Source: Lepidurus packardi (Eukaryota > Arthropoda > Branchiopoda > Notostraca > Triopsidae). Taken from it: 64,000 bases of DNA. The stretch spans positions 3,477,001 to 3,541,000 of the forward strand of contig JAKZAN010000006.1 of the NCBI GenBank assembly GCA_023053545.1, written 5' to 3'. How positions within the stretch are numbered: the first letter of the stretch is position 1; each line of letters opens with the position of its first letter. This document shows, piece after piece, positions 25,478-38,809 of the stretch. The position numbers were made by a program, and so were the translations under genes. The notes under the pieces are model-generated. The model saw nothing but the letters and a program-made list of their open reading frames with translations. It did not search any database and had not been told where the DNA came from.

Positions 25478-27019
25478 TTAACTAAAGCGTGAGCTGATGG
25501 CCATACTTTTGCCGAAACTGTAGAACATGGAAGCCGAGTTTGAATATTTTCCCCACGAACCAAACGGTATAACCACTGCTGTAGCATTATCTTCAGTGGA
25601 ATAATGTAAGGCTTGATCCGTTAGGGCATGGGCAGCTTCAATAGGATCAGCACAGCGTTTAACGACTTCGACGATTTCCTGATCCGACAAGACACAATTG
25701 ATCCCATCCGTCGTTAAGACCAGAAACGCATCACGGCCGTGTTTTATCTAGTACCAGGTTTACCACTTAGTAAACAGTCTTAATGCTAGAATTCATTCTT
25801 TACCTGCAGTTTGCGCAAGTCGGGAACTGCGGTAACACCAAATGGTTTCAAGTCCATATCGCCAATACTTCTGGTCATTGCTAGTCTGCCATTAACAAGA
25901 CCTCGTCCAATTGAGTCTGTTAAAACCCGTCCTCCCGAGTGAACTATACGGTTCTACATCAAAATGTCAAGGAAAAAAGTGGCACATTGAACAGAAATGT
26001 CGAAATTGACTTTCAGATAGTGCTTACTCGCTCAGCTAGCAAAGAAGGGCAGTGGTCTGTTGTCAAACGTCGCGCATTCCCATCCCGACACAACAACGCT
26101 CGACTGTCTCCCACATGTCCTACTACCAATTCAACATTGTGTCGGAGTAGGCCTACCGTGGCAGTTGACCCAGACGAACTAGCTTCGTTGCCTGGACAAA
26201 ATCCCGCTGTTAGAAAGTCTCTTTGTTGCTTCTACAAGACCAACGGTCTATCAAGAAAGCGAATGTAAACGAGGAAAAACGCTGTAAGTGTTGATTCCTG
26301 CAATCAGGTTAACTTGCGCACTATGTAACCTGGTTAGTCTCAACAACGTAGTACACAGGAGTTAGGAACCACAAGACAAGGACACTAAACTTTGTGCCTA
26401 GAAGGCAAGCGATAAAAGAATTGTCCGACTTACTGTTTGCATTATAAGTAAACCACCGACCAAACGAATTATTGAGTTCAAGAAAAACTGATTCGAGTGA
26501 TCGCTCTAGATCCAATTCGTCTCGGTTTAGCCAAAACTTTAGGTGCTTTTCAAAATGACGGTAGCAATAATCAGCACACTGTGAGCCTCCGTGGCCATCA
26601 AAGACTGCAAAAAACAGGAGATGGGGACGGATTTGTTGGACGACGTGGCGGTCTTCATTATAAGTTCTCCGGCCACGTTGTGAACTTGTCCCTACGCGGG
26701 AGGGGGAAATTTTGGGAATTGGAGTGCCATAGCTCAAAGAAGAATCTAACTCTAAAGGAAAATCTAAACGCGAATCCCAAGTTCCAAGAGTATCGAAATT
26801 TATCACAGGCTTTTTTAGCTTGGTAGGGCGTTTTATAGGGTCAAACGATGAATCACTATGGTAGTTGTCCACGTACGAACGTCTTGGCCAATTAGACATA
26901 AGAAGGCCAGGACTGGAGCAGCTGGGAAGAAGAACACAGGTGCGGCTATGGCTTATGATGCTGGAGGAAATATGTTGGGCTACTTTTCGGCCTTGGCATA
27001 CTGACACAAAGGTCCACAT
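25478..27019 (-). CDS. PPM1K: PPM1K-type mitochondrial PP2C protein phosphatase
   Basis: In animals this metal-dependent Ser/Thr phosphatase acts in the mitochondrial matrix and activates branched-chain ketoacid dehydrogenase by dephosphorylating its E1 subunit. Exons on the minus strand are 27019-26434, 26206-26028, 25953-25804 and 25747-25478, giving 394 residues (human PPM1K has 372). PP2C motifs appear in order: [64 protein letters not shown] and [19 protein letters not shown]. The metal-binding aspartates in EDR, FDGHGG, TTDG and TEDN are all kept. The last segment, including the GSWGKY ending, resembles PPM1K more than other PP2C subfamilies. The first 60 residues are Ser/Arg-rich with few acidic residues, compatible with a mitochondrial presequence. 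An ATG further in ([11 protein letters not shown]) could also serve as the start. Confidence 0.92.
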
Positions 27020-27417
27020 CTACTCAAAACGGATAGGAGAAAGAAGAGAAAGCAGTGATTCATTACTTTTTAGACCCTAGGCTTGTAGGCGTCCAGTTTT
27101 ATCCTGAGAGGATTGTACAATTAATATAAAGTTCGTCTATTTCAATTGTTGGCTTTGAAAAGTTACGAGCTGTGAAGATCGCATAACTATCACAATGCAA
27201 AGCACAAAATTTGCCGCACTGTTTCATAAGTTACTGGCTCTATAAAGTCTTGTGGCGGTTATGATACTTATTTATTTTGTTAATGTGGTTTATTACTAGC
27301 ATGATTTCTGGTTCATAAAGGGGTGCTAATTGCTGACATACGGGGTTTTCAGAACGAAATGTTTAGCTATTGATTCGGCAGAATTTACCAACTGAAAACT
27401 TCTGAGTCAGATTTCTG

Positions 27418-27535
27418 AACTAACTATATCTAAACCAAAATTTAACCTAATCTAAACAAACCTTGGACCTAAGCTAATCTAACCTAATTAACCAATTTAA
27501 TGCTAATCAAATTAAGCTAATTTAACTTCATTGTA
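27418..27535. repeat. Degenerate CTAA/AACCTAA-rich tract
   Basis: This segment repeatedly shows variants of CTAA and AACCTAA, such as TAACCTAATCTAAAC and TCTAACCTAATTAACC, without a fixed period. It is visible directly as a strand-biased composition (A, C, T, few G). It resembles a decayed array of the arthropod telomere unit CCTAA, but the period is irregular, so a simple-sequence origin is equally possible. Confidence 0.45.
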
Positions 27536-27592
27536 TTAGTAAGTACATTTTTATACTAAAAGTTACCATCAACATAACGTAACGTAACGGTG

Positions 27593-27728
27593 GGTTGACT
27601 ATGAAAAAGCTATGAAAAGACGAAATCGTACTATTTGAAATAGTATCGCACTGCTGCTTCGTCAAAAAGACGAAGTTACTTTATGAAACCACTACGTCTT
27701 TTCCATAGTTCAATGGACTAAGTCAACC
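27593..27728. repeat. 136-bp inverted-repeat element with internal hairpins (MITE-like)
   Basis: The element opens with GGTTGACT, followed by CTATGAAAAGACG, and closes with the near-perfect inverse CGTCTTTTCCATAG, ending in AGTCAACC. Two more palindromes sit inside: around 27626-27648 (TACTATTTGAAATAGTA) and 27657-27674 (CTTCGTC, AAAAA, GACGAAG). It has no coding capacity. This could be a small non-autonomous transposable element or a structured non-coding element. No clear target-site duplication was seen. Confidence 0.55.
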
Positions 27729-28651
27729 ATAGCCAGATCTTACTGCTTTAAGCTTTTGTTTATAATAATACTGACGAAAATAATATTGACAATACTATTG
27801 AAAAAATACTATTGATAACATTAGCAACTCCATTTCATATCACATCAACGCTCTTACTTGAAATAGTTTTTCAAGTAAATTTTGGAAAATCCTGAAGTAG
27901 CAGTACGTAAATACGGTGCGCGGTATGAATAGATATTAGTAATATCTAGACAAAATGCAAGTCGACTGACTCCGGCCTGATTCCACTTCTCTGAGTGATG
28001 TTTGGCGTAAATCTACATTAACCCTTGATAAAACGGTACACTATTAACTTAGATTTACTTAATGGAAGCACAACCCACATACCATAACAACAACAAATAC
28101 GTTCAATAATGACGAACTTTGCCGCTGGAGGAATTTTGAACATCGCAAGTTTCCTCTAAAAAGTAGGAATTACAAGAATCACTATAATCTTCTAAGCGAG
28201 AGTAGCCAGCTGACGACTGACTATTATACTAAACTGCAACATTCTTACATTTTGTACACTCTAAGGCACTTTCTACTAGATTAGACACAGTTATGAAATA
28301 GGAAGCCCTCCATGGTAAAAAATTTGGTTTATTTCCATGTTATTTGTTCATAGCGTAAAGTGTAGGTGTTCGTAAATTTCGACACGCGAAAGTGGGTTGA
28401 ATGTTTTGCAAATTCTATGAGTTATATAAGAACTAATATAAGAAGCTCATAAAACTTGTTTTTACTGTTTAATACGTTTACTATTTTTTGCATAAATAGT
28501 GCTAAAAATAGTTATCCTTTCTTTGTCAATTATTTGAAAACCTCATTCGTCTTTCTAAACTTACCAGCAACCCAATGAAGTCGCGCCTTTTGTGCTTGGC
28601 TTAACTTTAAAAAAACCGTTAACATTTTTAAATTTTTTACGTGTATTGAAA

Positions 28652-31126
28652 ATGTCACGCCCGAAGTCCAGAGGAAATTCCAGTAAGGGTCATGAAAGTT
28701 CCTTAAATGTAACAGAGGTAAGTTAGGTAGTACGCAAAGTATTGAACTAAATTTTTCACTAACTTGCGTCATCTTCTATAGGCAAACAATCAGGTAGCAC
28801 CTGAGGCAGTTATAAGTCAATATCGAACGGCGAAAATATTATCGAGGCCAAGTCGCACCGCAGTGAATGCAAAGAAAACTGATCGAGGCACCAAAACTAC
28901 ATTCCATGATTACATTACATTACATGATGATTCGTCAGTATCCGGATCCATAACTGAAAATTCCGATGGTTACAATTGCCGTGACGATGCTAGTGCTAAG
29001 AAGAAAAGAATAATTATAAGAAAACCAGAAAGTCGCCAGCTGAACTCTGAATCGGATGAGGAAGAACCTATCCGTGACCGAACACTGATTTACTCTCCGC
29101 TTGTGGTAACTCCCGGAAGAACTAATGATATTCTGGACATTCTGCACGAAAATCACATGAGAGGTTTGGAGAGAAGTCAAGCTTTGCTTGACGATGAAGC
29201 AGACAAAGCAGATACGTCATCAATTCCAACAAAGCAAGGTAATAAGAAACCTTCTCAACAAAAGCCGGAAGATGTCCGAAGATCTTCAATGGAAAATGCT
29301 GATGTGAAGACAAGTGCTGTTGGATCCGAAGAGGAAGAGGAAGATGCTGCGCCCATCTGTAGAAAGCCAACAGTCAGATTCACCAAGAAGCCAATTAGCT
29401 ACTCAAACCAGAATCAGCTTGAATCACCTCTTAAGGGTATTCAACATAAACAAGCAAGGAAAAAGTAATTCGCTTTATAAAGTTTATTGGTTTCTGATTT
29501 TATAACCTATAGGTTATTTGGAAGACCTTCTCTATCTGTTCCGAATTCGTTGACCAGCACTTTTACTCATACAACCGAGGATTGCTCTTCTTTTCCCGCC
29601 AGAAACCGTAATGTTTTTGATTGCTTGCAAGTTGTGTTCTGATAATGTATATTCTAGGGACAAGCCAAACGGTAAGCCGCTTTGAAAAACAGTTGAATAA
29701 GTTAAGCCAATTGGGCTTTCTAGACACGCCACGTAATCTCCGAGGGCTCCCAAGTTTTGGTAATAAATATCTATCTAAATTATATAGATATAGATAACTT
29801 AGCCTATTCGCTTTCTGCAGATAAATCTCCCAAGACTCCAAGGGCGCCAACAAGTAGGACTATCGTAGAAGCAGGAACCAAATTGCAGAACTCGTTAAAC
29901 ACACCCTCTGTGAACAAGCGAATTAACGCTAGCCATCCCAATTCTGAGCACGCTGAAGCTGTAAAGCACTGTTCCTCGGCAGGAACTGTGACTGACATTA
30001 CGAAAGACATACCCGATGTCGATATCTCACCAGTCGTGTTTGCAGGAAATGCAACAATAGACCTAGAGGATAGACCTGATTTTACGCGCCCGGAAATACG
30101 AAAGGCCACTCCTCAGAAGTTAACCAGGTCCGTTATTAAAGACAGTTTCGTAGCCAGCGAGCCAAATGCTTTACCAGATGTGCGAAGTTTGCTTTCTCCC
30201 AGTAAAGTTAAAAGTACGGGCATGGATGAAATTCATGTAGTTTTGAACACGAGTTGCCAGCCGCCCTTTCAAGTTACCCAGAAGCCCTTTCAAGTTGTAT
30301 CCATTCATCACTCTGGGGGTGAAGACATTAATGGAAATCAGTCACCGGAAAAGCAGTTTGAGATTAGTGGTTCTTTTTCAAATGTTACATCTCAAAGCCT
30401 AGACCGTATTTTAAAACAATTGAATCAAAGTGGTAACGAAACACAAGGGATTCAGGAGCCCGTCAATGGGACGGAAAAAATTCTGGACGAGGAAACCACA
30501 GCGGGTCTACTGTTTGAAAAGGAAATGCGGGAACGGAAATGTGAGCTAAATAATATAATTTGTAAGTAATTAAATTATCGTTGGTACAGCAAAAAAGCAG
30601 CCTGTGCCAGTGCAGCAGTCAAAAGGAGAAAGCTTGACGGATCTAAGGAAAACTTGTATATTTCGACACAATCAGCTCAACTTTTGTACACCTGATTACG
30701 TTCCGGCTGTTGAAGAAGACCCCATTCAAGTATGTAACGCTGTCAACAGCCCAGGACTAAGGGTCAATTCGTGGAAACTTCTAACCGGAATGTCTAAGCC
30801 AATTGCGCGTTTAGCAACATCTCCTGCTGTAAGCAAACGCTATCCACTAAAGGAAGAAGATTCTAATATAACTATTTTTGCAGCTCTTGACTGTTTTGGA
30901 AGGAGAATTGGAGCTGCAAGTGACGCAAAAAGACGGGAAAAGTGACAAGACGTTTTTATCGGAAAAAGACTTTGCTTCAATTCCTGCAGGTAACCTAGTC
31001 AAAGGGAGCTAAAATTAATTTTTAATATCATTATTTGTAGAAACCGTCTATATTGTTAAAAACGTTGGGAACGTGACGTCAAATTTTCTTGTTCACCAAA
31101 TGTTTACCTCCTTATTACCAAATTGA
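28652..31126 (+). CDS. CENP-C-like protein with C-terminal Mif2/CENP-C cupin
   Basis: CENP-C proteins link centromeric CENP-A nucleosomes to the kinetochore and dimerise through a C-terminal cupin. Seven phase-consistent exons (28652-28717, 28782-29464, 29513-29607, 29821-30561, 30590-30828, 30884-30989, 31041-31126) give 671 residues. Most of the protein is low-complexity, Ser/Lys/Glu-rich and disordered-looking, with an acidic patch (GSEEEEEDAA). The last 65 residues form a beta-rich unit: TVLEGELELQVTQKDG, then FLSEKDFASIPAGE, then VYIVKNVGNVTSNFLVHQMF. This follows the pattern of the CENP-C cupin (a turn with Pro-Gly, then Y-I-KN, then LF-Q). About 90 residues upstream, DLRKTCIFRHNQLNFCTPDY lies where the CENP-C motif is expected but is only a weak match. 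The name rests on the cupin and overall architecture. A different cupin protein is possible. Confidence 0.5.
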
Positions 31127-31261
31127 CGAAGTGTCTAATGTACAGTGCACATGATTTAACAATAATCTTTTTATTATTTAATGTACATTTGACTTAACCA
31201 GTGGGCTCCAATAGCTATAGGTTACCATGCCGAAGATAGTTTGTAGTGTTGGAAATATATT

Positions 31262-31372
31262 TGTTATTTTTAGAATTGATAGTCTGCTAGAAGCGTTGGT
31301 AAAGTGATTCCAAGTTTGTGATTTACCAAGTGCTTATCTCTTGACTACCAAGCAGACAAAATATTTATACTG
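31262..31372 (+). pseudogene. Decayed duplicate of the CENP-C-like terminal exon
   Basis: The segment starts with the same TATTTxTAG acceptor-like sequence as the real last exon at 31041. It can be aligned with that exon nearly along its length, for example ACGTTGGGAACGTGA against GCGTTGGTAAAGTGA and TTCACCAAATGTTTACC against TTTACCAAGTGCTTATC, mostly transitions. Stop codons interrupt every plausible continuation, so it is probably an old tandem exon duplication that has lost coding function. Confidence 0.5.
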
Positions 31373-31508
31373 CTTGATTTGTAAATTTTTAGATGAATAT
31401 GGCTAGTAATTATTAATACACTATTATCCAAATGTAATTTTCTAATTAACCGCCTTGCTGTTTATGACCGTCAGATGTCTGTAGTTGTCTAAACACATGG
31501 AGCGCTGA

Positions 31509-31517
31509 TTTCCCGCC
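31509..31517 (+). promoter_or_regulatory. E2F-type site upstream of PCNA
   Basis: TTTCCCGCC lies 85 bp upstream of the PCNA start codon. It matches the E2F/DP consensus TTTSSCGC. PCNA is a classical E2F target in animals, so S-phase regulation through this site is a reasonable inference. Confidence 0.55.
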
Positions 31518-31598
31518 AAGTTCTTCTGTCAAGGGCCGACAAAGGGAAGACTCGCTCACAAAAACTTTTGTTCTTGGAGTTTTTCAGTTACAAAATAA

Positions 31599-32636
<1,038 letters not shown>

Positions 32637-33108
32637 TTTTATAACTTCACTTCGACATAATCGTCTGAAAGGCTATTGCCTAGACCAACGCAACTTTTCA
32701 ACTGAATACATTTGTTTCTCAATATTAACGAATATAGCGAGCTTCGAAAAACACATCTGTTAGTAAAAGCCTTTTTTGCATCCCAGATAGTACATTTATG
32801 ACTCAAACAAGTTATTGGTCCCTACAAATAGGTACGACTTACTTTCACATGGCCAGAAAGTTTGACGAAAGAATTACCCTAGCAAAGTTGGAATATGTCA
32901 TCCTCGCACTAAAAGACTTCACCTACAAAACGACACCCTTTTATGCCATTTGGCACTAAGGTGTTCCTAACTATAAGGCCTCTAATAAACCTTTAGAAAG
33001 TAAGGCACGGGGCGGTACATGCGAATAAGGCAGACAAGTCAATTTTGGAAGAATGTGCACTTTTACCTAATAAAAAGAAATTCAAATACTAACTAATTGG
33101 TTCATTAA

Positions 33109-36100
33109 TCAGGTTAAGCTTACCGCTGGCGGCTTTCGAACAGACAGGATTCCATTGTTCCAAAACACCGGATATCTCATTGGCAATGTCAATACTAGCG
33201 TATTTTCGTTAGCCAAGTTTTCGCAAAATAGAATTCTGCGTTGTCGTAAAAACGGGGCCAAACTCTGGGACCATTCTTGCCACTGTTTCTTATCACAAAG
33301 GTCCAAGTTGGACAAACCTTCGGTATTCGTATAACCAAAGCTGCTGTCGCTAGGGCCAAACAGTGCATCTTTAGCCAGACCTTCACTGGCTTTGAATGTT
33401 TCCCGTACTCTTACAACTGGTGTTACCACAGCCACAGCCTTCTTCTTCGCTTCCACTTCTCGCTTCTCTTCTTCCTTTCGCCGAAATTCTTGAGCAAAAT
33501 ACTTTGTTCGTTTCCGTAGTAGCAGTACTCGGAACAGTTTTTGCAGTACTAGGAGAGCTCGTTTTATGGTCCTATACCTTTTCCGAGCTTGATAGCTTCG
33601 ATAAAAGGTTTGAATGACATTTGTTGCACTCGCTAATGACTCTTCTCGCTTCCTTTCCAACCACTCTATACCGTCCTCTGTTAAAAACACCCTGAGCTTT
33701 CCCACATGTGCTTTTTCTGCTCCCACACATCCTACCAATTCTTCTGCAACTTTAGAACTATCTGTACACGAAAATCAGTCTTGAGGATGTGAAACGAAGT
33801 GCCAATTCAAGAGTAACAAACCTGTGCTGTTTATCTTACAGGATAGGATCCGAAAGCGGTGGTAAAACTCCTCAAGCTTTATTCTACGATAAAAAGACAA
33901 TTGATTTCCTTTATCTAACTTAGGTTTTGTTACCTTATAGGAAAACCCATTCTGGAAAACCTCACCGTTTCCATTACTCCACAAGCTTGTAATTGCGCTT
34001 CTACATAAGCGTCCTCCCAAGGCAGACCTTGCCGGCGTTTGAAAGATTCGGAACCGCCGATATAAGTGCAAATATTCTCGCAGGGCTTGACACATCGAAC
34101 GTAATGAACGTCACAATCATCTAGTGTCCGAAGAAGAGCATCCATTGACGCCTTCACCAACAGAGAAATGGTTGAACTTGTAAAAAAAAGTGTACTCAAA
34201 CAAAAACACAACCCTATGCTTACCTTGAATTTTGCTAAAACAGTGTGCTTCCTACCCGACTTTTGGTTGCCTTGATTCAGTTGCAGATCTTCTTCCCCAA
34301 AAGTAGATATCAATTTATGTCTACTTTGGCACATCAAAGTCAAAAGCTCACACGGAACCTGGGAAGGAAACGTGAAAGTTGGCAAAAAATTAAAAAGTCA
34401 GGATCACAGTATAAGGGCTTACAAACACACTATAAAGGTTTGTAAGCAATTTATACTGTAGTCAGACTTACTTGATCACCGTTTTTTTCAACAAGGCCAC
34501 GAGTAGAATACTTTACATTCCCCGCATAGTGTCTCACAGTAAAATTCAAACCTTCCCTTTTCCGAGGAGTTGTACTGCTAATTTGAGTCAACGCAGCTTG
34601 CAAGCGCTGGCAGATTTGTTCTTCATCGGAGCTTCTTTTCAATTGGCATTCCTAAATCGATGTGACGTCTAGTAAAGTCGAAGGAACTAATGCATAACTT
34701 ACTTCGTTTAAGACTCCAAACACTGAAAAGGGTCCATCCAATGCTTTAATGCGTAACATGCGTTCTTCATCATTGACAACACAATCAAGGGTTATGCCTT
34801 CGTCTTCTAAAGTTTTCTGCTGGTCGAGCAAAAAATCGCGCACAAAATATTGTTGGAGTCTTTCATTTGCATAGTTGATGCACAGCTGTTCCAAGCTATT
34901 AAATTCAAAGGACTCAAAGCCATAAACGTCCAAAATACCTAGACATGTAAAACATGAGGTTCAAGGAGATCAAGCATGTAATTAAATTACCCATGAACTC
35001 TCCTCGGCTGTCTCCAGTATTTAACTGTCTATTAACATGGTCCACGATAGTTTTAAAAAGTTTTTGGTAGATAAAACGGCTTAATGTATCCCGCCGAGCC
35101 ACACACTCCGCTTCACTTGCTAAAGGTTTCTTGAAACACGACTGTCCAGCCGTTATAATTCGTGCAGTTAATAAATCAAGTAAACCCTCCTGGTCAAACC
35201 CTAGCAGTTTGCACACTAGATTAAGTGAGCTGGTACCTTCACCATTAAAGAAAGAAAACAAAATCAGTCAGGAAACGAAAGTCATGAATAGGTAACGAGC
35301 ATACCACTACTGTGACTGTCAAGGATAACCCAGTGGTCATTTTCTTTAGAAGAAAACTTCAACTGTCCTAAATGCAGAATACCAGCTAAGGCATACCACA
35401 GTTCCTTCCTTTGATGTTGGTCAAAACCCAATTTTTCCATCGCGGACGAGGTTTCTTGAAATGCTGCCTTGTCGGCAGGGTAATACTTTCCAGGAAGCGT
35501 ATCAAAAGCAGTAAGGCACTCGTCATTGCCAAGATGTAGCTCGGGGTAAGGATTGGCAGTTACCAGTTGATAAAAAATGTGGAAGTTTCTTTCTCCAGCA
35601 GGTTGAAAGGATACTCGAGTTCGCTCAAGTAAATAGGTTTGTATGTGAGCTCGACTTAAGAGACCACGATGGAAATTCAATTTTAGAAGCTTGCCAAATC
35701 TGGAGCTGTTGTTATTGCGCAGAGTTTTGGCGTTTCCGAATGCTTCGAGTATGGGATTCGAGAGCAATACATTGGCTTCCAAAGCAGATCGAGAGCCAGG
35801 GAGAGAACTGCTTTCGATGTTGGCCAAATAGCTAAGCAAGTACTTGGCAGAGCACGTCTACAGAAAAATGGATAGAAACACTGAGTATAAATACTTGGTG
35901 AGCCTTGGATACCTTGCCTGCCCCACTTTCACCATTTACTACAATGGCCTGGTTAACTTTTCCGGCTTTCCTCGAAAGGCTTTTACGGGCTCTCTCAGCT
36001 AAGGCAAAAATATGTGGCTCGTTCTGCGAAGTACTTTCGTGAGAACAAAATTTTTGGGCAAAATCTTCAGAATATAAGTGTGGATGATCATGTAAAGGGT

Positions 36101-36378
36101 TGATTGCGACTAATGTTGGCCCAGCCCAAGTATAAAAGGCATCTACATGATATCGGTCAGACAAGCATGCTAAGGCTAAGAATAAAATTTGGAATTAGTA
36201 ACTTCAACAATATTTGTAAGTTTGTTTTAAATTTAAAAATAAAATAGAAATGGTAATACATACCAGCCTGACTGGTAAGGTGTGTCAATTTTGTCAAGTC
36301 GTCAAATAGAAATACTGAGCTGCTGTCTTTGGACACATCCTGGCTAACAGAACACAAATCATAATAGCCGCTATCCAT
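33109..36378 (-). CDS. MYO19: Unconventional myosin XIX (mitochondrial myosin)
   Basis: MYO19 is an actin motor anchored to the mitochondrial outer membrane. Ten exons on the minus strand (36378-36264, 36175-35913, 35857-35305, 35236-34991, 34938-34703, 34651-34472, 34358-34224, 34151-33934, 33883-33822, 33761-33109) give 886 residues, against 970 in human. The motor has a P-loop (NGESGAGK), switch I ([11 protein letters not shown]), switch II ([16 protein letters not shown]) and the actin-binding portion ([19 protein letters not shown]). Two IQ motifs follow ([15 protein letters not shown] and [14 protein letters not shown]). The C-terminal 100 residues resemble the MYO19 membrane-anchoring tail rather than a coiled coil. 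[10 protein letters not shown] and [10 protein letters not shown] also favour class XIX. I chose the ATG at 36378; the spliced leader upstream contains a stop in its only ATG frame. It is head to head with KAT8. Confidence 0.93.
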
Positions 36379-36951
36379 TGAAGAAACGATCTGACTAAGT
36401 TCACCTAGCAAAAAAGGGGAGTGTAACGTTTCAAAAACAACAGTGACCGTTTCTCTTTCTATTTACCTTCAAATGTTTTGCGTTTGCTGCTGGCCTTGAA
36501 GGCAAGCGCTGGAAGGCAAGGTTTCCAATACTAAGTTCTCGCTGTCCGGCTGTCAACCCTCGAAATTGTTCGTTGTCTCTCAAAGTTGAACAATTCAATT
36601 CATTCACTCATTTAGTTTTTTGTTTAAACAAGTTTTCCAAACAACGAAAATTCCAGAAAATTAAACATTGAAACTGTCAGCTATGCTGGCTTGAACTCAG
36701 TAACGAATGCATTCAATGAGATATAATGATATTCTGTAGATAATGACATCCTTTAACCTCTTAGGATTTATTTCTTTACATAATTGATGTATTTAGAGGA
36801 TAGCTTCTCTCGAGTTTTCAAAGTAGTTAAGAGACTCAACACATATGGCGTTTGGGTTGTAGCGGGTATCTTCCTATCATGTCTCCTTCTCTGCTTACAC
36901 TTCCTGGATGGCCGGCGTAGCTTGTGATGCAATCCGCTAGTGACGCTAAAC
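36379..36951. promoter_or_regulatory. Shared MYO19/KAT8 promoter region
   Basis: The start codons of MYO19 (minus) and KAT8 (plus) are 573 bp apart and point away from each other. The segment includes a probable non-coding leader exon of MYO19, ending near 36467 with a GTAAAT donor. No TATA box is obvious on either side. The KAT8 start codon sits in AACATGGCGG, a YY1-like context. Confidence 0.5.
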
Positions 36952-38607
<1,656 letters not shown>

Positions 38608-38643
38608 CCGTTGCTGATGGAGCGGAACATAACTCGGGCATCT

Positions 38644-38649
38644 TTTATT
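38644..38649 (-). terminator. Candidate poly(A) signal of the SmydA-like gene
   Basis: AATAAA on the minus strand lies about 160 bp past the SmydA-like stop codon and only 37 bp past the KAT8 stop on the other strand. If used, the two convergent 3' UTRs overlap. Confidence 0.4.
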
Positions 38650-38809
38650 TTGTAATCCAGAACCGTTATAGCTGTTGTGGGATTTCGCTGTCATGATCCC
38701 TTTCCGTGCTCTTCATTTCTCCATTTGCAAATAGCTCACTGACTGTAAGGTCTTCAATGCGGAAATACATAATCGTCAATGATGTGCATTTCACGTCCTC
38801 CTTTGAAAA

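Larger units (their letters stand above)
27020..28651. other. AT-rich intergenic spacer between divergent genes
   Basis: This 1.6-kb spacer separates the PPM1K-like gene (minus) from the CENP-C-like gene (plus), so it must hold both promoters. It is markedly AT-rich and contains a CTAA-rich tract and an inverted-repeat element, listed separately. No coding region is supported; the minus ORF at 28530-28772 overlaps the first exon of the plus-strand gene and looks like chance. Confidence 0.55.
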
